A stretch of 25,000 bases of DNA from Halisarca cf. caerulea (Eukaryota > Porifera > Demospongiae > Chondrillida > Halisarcidae): positions 2,036,401-2,061,400 of the forward strand of contig CAUJGJ010000025.1 of NCBI GenBank assembly GCA_963170055.1, in the 5' to 3' direction. Below, piece after piece: positions 20,230-25,000 of the stretch. The notes below the pieces were generated by a model. It was not told the origin of the DNA. It did not search any database and saw only the letters and a list, made by a program, of their open reading frames with translations. The position numbers and the translations under genes were made by a program. The stretch's first letter is position 1. Each line of letters starts with the position of its first letter.

Positions 20230-20903
20230 GTGATTTATGATGTGAAGACCACAAAATAAGGACCACATTTACCAAAATCTTGTTTTCTTTGCTTTCCAGG
20301 GAGTACATTGATCAGAGAGTAACTGGTTTCGCAGATAAGAATCCTGAAGTGGCTTTGTATGTTAGACACAGACCTTCCAGACACCCGAGACTAGTTGCTG
20401 AATACCGTATGTTGAGTTATTCTGCAGTATACTTCTCTTTTAGCAGTGTACTTACGTACACGTTAATGTACGAGTGTGTGTACCGTACATTTAAAGGTGC
20501 ACATGTGTGTGTGTGTGTGTGTTAGTCCTGGATGGTATTGAAAATTATAACTAGTTGTAAACTAACTGACAGACAGATAGCTCGTATTAGCCAGTATAAC
20601 TCACATTATCCTCCAATATTGAGGATAATATGAGAAGAGTTATTGAGGGCTGGTTAAAAATATTTTAGCACTATGTACCCGGGCCTATTGGAAACCTTAG
20701 CCATATATTGGAAAACTGCTGTTAGTCTTCCCTGTTTAACCTGGCTATTCTTGTACTGCAAATAGAGGTAACTACGTACACTTGCTCCTGAAAATGCTGA
20801 TAATCGATATATTGGCTATTCAAAATTGTAATTATTGTGGTGTCAGTTATGGATTGATAATGATATAATGATATTGACTACTAATATTGATATATTGTCT
20901 AGG

Positions 20904-20965
<62 letters not shown>

Positions 20966-20999
20966 GTGTGTGCATGTGTGCGTGCGTGTGTGTGTGTGT

Positions 21000-21059
<60 letters not shown>

Positions 21060-21323
21060 TGTATTTTTGTATGTATGTGTAGAGGTGATTTTTAAGAAGA
21101 TTCCTCTCTGCCAGTGTACATACATGTATACTTCACTCATGCCTCAACAGTAAATGGAAAGAGCAAGATCGTTTGTGTTAAGAATCTCACACCAGAAGAA
21201 ATACAAAAGTTTGTCACGCAATTGAGAACTGAATCAGGAGCAAAGGCTGAGAAGCTGAAGAAGCCATGGCACACAGAACGCCCCAGTATACAGGGAAACT
21301 GGAACCCCTTTCTCAACCACTGA
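20120..21323 (+). CDS. MRPL43: Mitochondrial large ribosomal subunit protein mL43
   Basis: A nuclear-encoded component of the mitochondrial ribosome with the L51/S25/CI-B8 thioredoxin-like fold. Exons 20120-20229, 20300-20406 and 21151-21323 join in phase (390 nt, 129 residues). The ATG opens [20 protein letters not shown], matching the NGxGRYVxQLxRL start of vertebrate mL43. Residues 37-72 ([20 protein letters not shown] and onward to LVAEY) and the junction AEY/LNG also match. The end, [17 protein letters not shown], is the family signature. It lacks the longer C-terminal extension of the human protein. Introns begin GTGATT and GTATGT and end TTTCCAG and CAACAG. Intron 2 carries a long GT repeat. 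Confidence 0.95.
20300..20406 (+). CDS. MRPL43: MRPL43 exon 2
   Basis: The central exon, [18 protein letters not shown] and onward to RHPRLVAEY, between CTTTCCAG and GTATGT. It ends with one base of the leucine codon completed in exon 3. Confidence 0.93.
20594..20656. repeat. Inverted repeat in MRPL43 intron 2
   Basis: ATTATCCTC and GAGGATAAT flank AATATT. Outer AGCCAGTATAACTC and GAGTTATTGAGGGCTGG pair imperfectly. Confidence 0.5.
20909..21060. repeat. (GT)n microsatellite in MRPL43 intron 2
   Basis: GT run with GCATG and GCGTGCG interruptions, about 90 bp upstream of exon 3. Confidence 0.98.
21151..21323 (+). CDS. MRPL43: MRPL43 exon 3
   Basis: The final exon, [17 protein letters not shown] and onward to [13 protein letters not shown] and TGA. 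It shares its reading frame with a short upstream open stretch, but the splice acceptor CAACAG at 21150 gives the conserved AEYLNG junction. Confidence 0.94.
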
Positions 21324-21415
21324 CTGCACTTATACATCTATTTATGTATACGTACATGTCTGTACACACACAAATGCATGTGTGTATACAGTATATGAAA
21401 AACGTATACAATTTA

Positions 21416-21491
21416 TATAGTCTTGAAACTCCAGATCTAACTTCTTCAACATCAGAGAAGTTGGATCGATCTGCATGGTTTCAAGACTATA
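21416..21491. ncRNA. Pre-miRNA-like imperfect hairpin
   Basis: Arms beginning TATAGTCTTGAAAC and ending GTTTCAAGACTATA pair over 14 bp. They continue through CAGATC/GATCTG and AACTTCTT/GAGAAGTT with small internal loops and a short terminal loop near CAACATCA. The hairpin sits between the convergent MRPL43 and RANBP1 3' ends. It could instead be a tiny fold-back transposon. No target-site duplication was seen. Confidence 0.35.
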
Positions 21492-21832
21492 ATGAAAACA
21501 CACAATATTGCATATGTACATGCATGTGCATATGTGTGAATATGTACACATATATTACATTCATACACATATATACACACACTTCCTGTTTTAGCTTTTA
21601 AAGATATACAACTTTCTATTAATTTTTAATGAACACTTCAACCCATATGATGGTTCTATATACGTATTTCTGTGATAATTATTAATATTTGATAATAATA
21701 TATTAATATAAATACTTCAAAGATACTCGTGTTTCGTATGTGTGGCATTCTTCCTGCTACTTACATTCCTGGCTTGCATGCGATGTAGTAATAATTACAA
21801 AGTAGTATATATCGGATCGGAGAGCCCCCCTT

Positions 21833-22104
21833 TCATTGTCCTGTGCACTCGTCCGTCTCCCTTGTTTGGTCCTCAGGAGCTGGCGGATTCTTGTCCTCTG
21901 GTTTAGTGTCCTCTGCATTGTCTTCAACCTCCTGTTTTGCTTCTTCCTTGGGTTCGTTAGTTTTGTCAACATCTTCTGTCTTACTCTCGTCCTTGACGTC
22001 AAGTTTCTCCAGCTCCTCAGCAAGACTACTGTCATTTGTGCTACCTTCAAAACTGGCTATTTCCACTTGACATTTTTCAACCATTTCCTTAAATTTCTTG
22101 GCAT
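21833..22104 (-). CDS. RANBP1: RANBP1 last exon (export signal and acidic tail)
   Basis: Acceptor TTCATGTGCAG, then [34 protein letters not shown] and a Glu/Asp/Lys-rich, low-complexity end, TGA at 21835-21833. The stretch from KKFKE through the leucine-rich element follows vertebrate RanBP1 order. Confidence 0.92.
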
Positions 22105-22472
22105 CTGCACATGAATAAGTGCACAATACTAAGTACATGGAGTACAACTGCACTCCATAAAATATGAGCAAAACTGATTTGTTAGTACTAGTAAAGGAAT
22201 AAGCATATCACTGGATACATATAGGACAGTCCAGTGTGACTGGTACACTTTCCTGAACCTCAGCAATCAACATCATTCGCCTAAAGGATTTCATGACTAA
22301 ATATTCCATAAATGATGATTGATGGTTACAACAATGTTGATGGTGATGGTGGTGGTGGTGGTGGTGGTGGTGGTTGGACTAAACAGCTAGATGTGTACCT
22401 GTGGTTCTGATAAAGTAACTGGCAGTAGCTGAAACATGTATGTGTAAATATGTATGCACATACGTAGGTACG

Positions 22473-22532
<60 letters not shown>

Positions 22533-23735
22533 CGTGCGTGTGTGTGTGTGTGTGAGCACTTCCAAGAACTGATACATGTCAGCCATGCTGAGGTACTGTT
22601 GCAATGTTACACCAAATCACTCACTTTCTGCATTGCCAAATCTTATGGCAAGTTGTTCTCGCTTGACCTCCTCGTCTGCATAGTCTGCAAGTGTGCTCCA
22701 CACCCAGGCTCGATCGCTTCCCACATTTGGTACCAGTTTGATTTCAGGGGTAACTGGAAAATTACCACAGAACTCACATATCCAACATGGCACATAGTGA
22801 CTCTCTAGAAAGTGTATTTAGTGGAACCAGGAGCGCATAAAAGTTAGGCTGGGAAAGTCTTTCCCAACCTAACTATTACCGTATACGCTTTAATTTTCGC
22901 ACGGTTTAATATTTGCAGTATTCGCGGATAGGAAGCCATCCGCGAAAGTTTAGACCCGCGAAAATTTAGATCGGGCTCTTGTGCAATGACAAAACATGGC
23001 CGTCCGCAAATATTCAAACGCGAAAATCACTAAAAGACAAAATCTGCAAAATATACACCCCGCGAAAATTAAAGTGCATACGGTATGCGCTCCTGGTTGA
23101 GCCTGCTTGAGTGCCACAAGTGTAGAATGAGTGCGTAGTATAGAAACCTACGTATGTGTACACTGGCCTATGGGGCACCTTTGAGATATTAAACACCTCT
23201 ATGTACGCATGTAAGGATCGCCTGTCTACAGAAGCCAAAGACACATGGTTGCTTGAGTGGTCTTTCACTGTATCAGCACAATGAAAGACTGGTACACTCT
23301 GATTCTGCACTCTCTTCTTTGTCACACACACACACACACACATACACACACACACACACACATACTCACTGAAATGATTACAGCAAATCTTGTGAGTTTT
23401 GTCCCGTCTCATGACAATCCTGAATCGCATTTTGTCCTTGTGTTTGAGAATCCTCACATCCCCCACTCCTCTCTCCTTCCATTCCGGAGGATCACACTCC
23501 TTGTCCATTCGGTATAACTTGGATCGCCTGTACAGTTTGAAGGATTGCCTCTTGGTAACACGGAACAGTAATAAGGAAATCTTGGGAAAATAAAATTATG
23601 TTGCCATGGGATGCAGGCTATTTCTACGTATCCCATTTACAGAGGCATGGTACTCAGGGAAACAGACACTTGTGTAAACCCTACATGCTTCATCCTCGTC
23701 TACATAGCAAGTGTCCAGTTCCCACGTACTATACC
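21833..23735 (-). CDS. RANBP1: Ran-specific binding protein 1 (RanBD plus C-terminal tail), N-terminus not found
   Basis: RanBP1 binds Ran-GTP and assists RanGAP in recycling nuclear transport complexes. Exons 23550-23370, 22753-22625 and 22104-21833 join in phase. Conserved RanBD pieces: [45 protein letters not shown], then [37 protein letters not shown] and [13 protein letters not shown]. The tail holds [10 protein letters not shown], matching the leucine-rich export signal of vertebrate RanBP1, and is otherwise very acidic. A further upstream exon ending [12 protein letters not shown] (about 23735-23680) resembles the acidic VKTxEEDE segment, but its donor (GTTTAC) is weak. An alternative acceptor at 23580 would add ten residues. 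The initiator exon is not recognised up to 25000. Confidence 0.9.
22338..22374. repeat. (GGT)n microsatellite
   Basis: TGATGG then GGT repeats, in a RANBP1 intron. Confidence 0.9.
22477..22555. repeat. (GT)n microsatellite
   Basis: GT run with GCGTGCGTGC, about 70 bp from the RANBP1 exon donor at 22625. Confidence 0.97.
22625..22753 (-). CDS. RANBP1: RANBP1 exon, second half of Ran-binding domain
   Basis: Forty-two codons, [18 protein letters not shown] and onward to [12 protein letters not shown], phase 1 at both ends. The acceptor is AATTTTCCAG and the donor GTGAGT. The serine-aspartate-arginine-tryptophan block is the canonical RanBD core. Confidence 0.93.
22825..23098. repeat. Nested inverted repeats around the 22879 MITE
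   Basis: AACCAGGAGCGCATA (22825-22839) and its exact inverse TATGCGCTCCTGGTT (23084-23098) enclose a small hairpin (GTTAGGCTGGGAAAG / CTTTCCCAACCTAAC) and the TA-flanked MITE. Lies in the RANBP1 intron. Confidence 0.7.
22879..23083. mobile_element. MITE, TACCGTATACGC family
   Basis: Ends CCGTATACGCTTTAATTTTC and GAAAATTAAAGTGCATACGG are inverted repeats flanked by TA on both sides (22877-22878, 23084-23085). Internal GCGAAAATT and GCCGTCCGCAAATA blocks recur at 13078-13240. Confidence 0.8.
23322..23364. repeat. (CA)n microsatellite next to a RANBP1 donor
   Basis: On the minus strand it follows GTGAGTAT as a GT run. Confidence 0.95.
23370..23550 (-). CDS. RANBP1: RANBP1 exon, first half of Ran-binding domain
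   Basis: Contains [17 protein letters not shown] and [13 protein letters not shown], the most conserved RanBD block. The donor GTGAGTATGTGTGTG leads straight into a GT repeat. The upstream boundary is 23550 (ACCAAG/AGG) or 23580 (CCCAAG/ATT); both are open and in phase. Confidence 0.9.
23680..23735 (-). CDS. RANBP1: Possible RANBP1 upstream exon (acidic segment)
   Basis: Encodes about [17 protein letters not shown] after an AATTAG-GTATAG acceptor region. The acidic DEDE resembles the EEDE before the RanBD. The donor needed for phase 0 is the non-consensus AGG/GTTTAC, so the call is tentative. Confidence 0.35.
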
Positions 23736-23750
23736 TAATTGGGGTACAAC

Positions 23751-23801
23751 CAATACATACATACATACATACATACATACATAAATACATACATACATAC
23801 A

Positions 23802-23832
<31 letters not shown>

Positions 23833-23935
23833 GTACGTACATACATACATACATATATACATACATACGTACATACGTACATACATACATACATACATAC
23901 ATACATACATACATAAATACATACATACCTACATA
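23751..23935. repeat. (TACA)n tetranucleotide tract
   Basis: Long TACA run just upstream (minus sense) of the possible RANBP1 exon at 23735. Confidence 0.97.
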
Positions 23936-24066
23936 TGTACATATCTACACACTTGTGTACACACATACATACACAAATACTTGCACACACACGTACGTAC
24001 ATGAATACATACATACATACGTATGTATGTGTATATCTCAATAAAAGTGGTGACTTTGTGCAGAGC

Positions 24067-24371
24067 TAGAAATAGCTGCCTACCATCTGCCATTTTCTGA
24101 ACAAAACATGAACATGGCTGACCAAAATTGAGTTGGATCAGCCATTTGGCTGACTACTAAACTGAGAGCTAAGTCTCTGATATTGGCTATTACAGTTAAG
24201 TGCCAATTTGTTTCGCCAATCTCAAGGTTCAGTGATAAAATTACCTTTGTATTATGTATGTATGCGTGAATGTACATACATAATAGGAAATGGCTGACCG
24301 AACTTCGAAATGTCCTACCAATATAATAATGGGTAGCCATTCATCCCAGCAAATGTCAAATGCTATTTCTA
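24067..24371. mobile_element. Possible MITE with TAGAAATAGC ends
   Basis: TAGAAATAGC and GCTATTTCTA are exact inverted 10-mers about 305 bp apart, with weaker inverted similarity further in (GGCTGACC on both arms). Lies right of RANBP1. Confidence 0.4.
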
Positions 24372-24523
24372 CCACTGCTTTGTGTATTATTACTCCCGGG
24401 GTAGTCCAGTGGTGTAGGCACTAGATACGTATGTAGGTGGACTATCACATCTGTGGTACAGGTGATGTATGACATACTCTGTGCACACCTACTGGCATAC
24501 TTTATGCACAGCCACTGCTATAC

Positions 24524-24855
24524 TGCAGGCCCGTAGCCAGGGGGGTTCGGGGGGTGCAGAGGCACCCCCCCCCCCCCCACTTAGAAGCCAGTTCCACCTG
24601 GGTAACAACACTGAAAATAAAACAGACATTCTAGCCTTATTTCATGAGAACTTACTGTAACTAATACTTTTTAGATTTACTGTATCTATATACTCCATCA
24701 ATCCCTGAAATAAAGCTAGTATCCAAATACTTCTATCTCAGATTGTCCGTCCAGCAAAACGTAATCAGCCACAATGGCCATTTATGTAGCAAAAAGTTCC
24801 ACTTTGGTCCAGAAGAACCCCCCCATCATTCAACGTGGCTATAGGCCTGTACTGG
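24524..24855. mobile_element. Non-autonomous DNA element with G-rich ends
   Basis: Ends CAGGCCCGTAGCCA and TGGCTATAGGCCTG are inverted repeats, with GGGGGGTTC / GAACCCCCCC just inside. TACTG flanks both sides (a possible 5-bp duplication). Outside it, TACTGGCrTACTTTrTGCAC (r = A or G), followed by AGCCACTG, occurs at both 24490 and 24849. Confidence 0.6.
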
Positions 24856-24885
24856 CGTACTTTGTGCACAGCCACTGTCCTGGGT

Positions 24886-24955
24886 TAGTTTCGCGTAGAC
24901 AGACCACACCCCCTCCATTCTTGCGGGGGGGGAGTGGTCTGGCTACGCGAGACTA
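24886..24955. mobile_element. 70-bp hairpin MITE, same family, 9-bp target duplication
   Basis: Ends TAGTTTCGCGTAG and CTACGCGAGACTA, followed inward by ACAGACCAC / GTGGTCTGG. Flanks GTCCTGGGT (24877-24885) and GCCCTGGGT (24956-24964) differ at one base. Confidence 0.8.
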
Positions 24956-25000
24956 GCCCTGGGTCAGACTAGGCTGGTACAGTCAACTATAGAGTATCTA

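Noticed and set aside
24080..24340. 86-codon minus-strand frame as a RANBP1 first exon
   Set aside because: No similarity to RanBP1 N-termini. It overlaps a possible MITE with TAGAAATAGC ends.

Overview
This is a eukaryotic (animal) nuclear window. It holds parts of four intron-containing genes, buried in a very dense field of (CA/GT)n and (TACA)n microsatellites, minisatellites and small inverted-repeat transposons. Exon structures were read by translating each exon, matching phases across GT/AG junctions, and comparing with protein families from memory; no database search was run. The genes (a GAP1-type RasGAP, ERK5, mitochondrial ribosomal protein L43 and RanBP1) are metazoan-type. The short exons, compact gene spacing and abundance of pogo-like and hairpin MITEs suggest a non-vertebrate animal, possibly a sponge. 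That taxonomic guess is weak.

Layout, left to right. (1) 746-9520, minus strand: ten coding exons, all phase-consistent, of a GAP1-family Ras GTPase-activating protein (two C2 domains, then the start of the RasGAP domain). The rest of the RasGAP domain lies beyond the left edge. A candidate non-coding first exon with a consensus donor sits at about 15537-15580, which would give a first intron of about 6 kb. (2) 9526-15530: no coding exon recognised; microsatellites, a 17-bp minisatellite, several MITEs and a perfect palindrome. (3) 15870-19987, minus strand: a complete three-exon ERK5/MAPK7 gene encoding 814 residues. (4) 20120-21323, plus strand: a complete three-exon MRPL43 gene encoding 129 residues, divergent from MAPK7 with only 132 bp between start codons. 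(5) 21833 to about 23735, minus strand: the Ran-binding domain and acidic C-terminus of RanBP1; its N-terminus was not found.

Functionally, two genes regulate small GTPases (Ras inactivation; Ran-GTP binding in nuclear transport) and one is a MAP kinase with its own transactivation tail. MRPL43 is a housekeeping gene that probably shares a bidirectional promoter with the kinase.

The most notable observations are: (a) GT microsatellites that themselves form the 5' splice donors of several exons in different genes, and a 3' splice site that abuts (CA)n with no pyrimidine tract; (b) a very short hairpin transposon family with 9-bp target duplications; (c) a pre-miRNA-like hairpin between MRPL43 and RANBP1; (d) a decayed pogo/Tigger transposase and a swarm of related MITEs; (e) an ERK5 C-terminal activation module that looks conserved, plus an apparent coiled coil.
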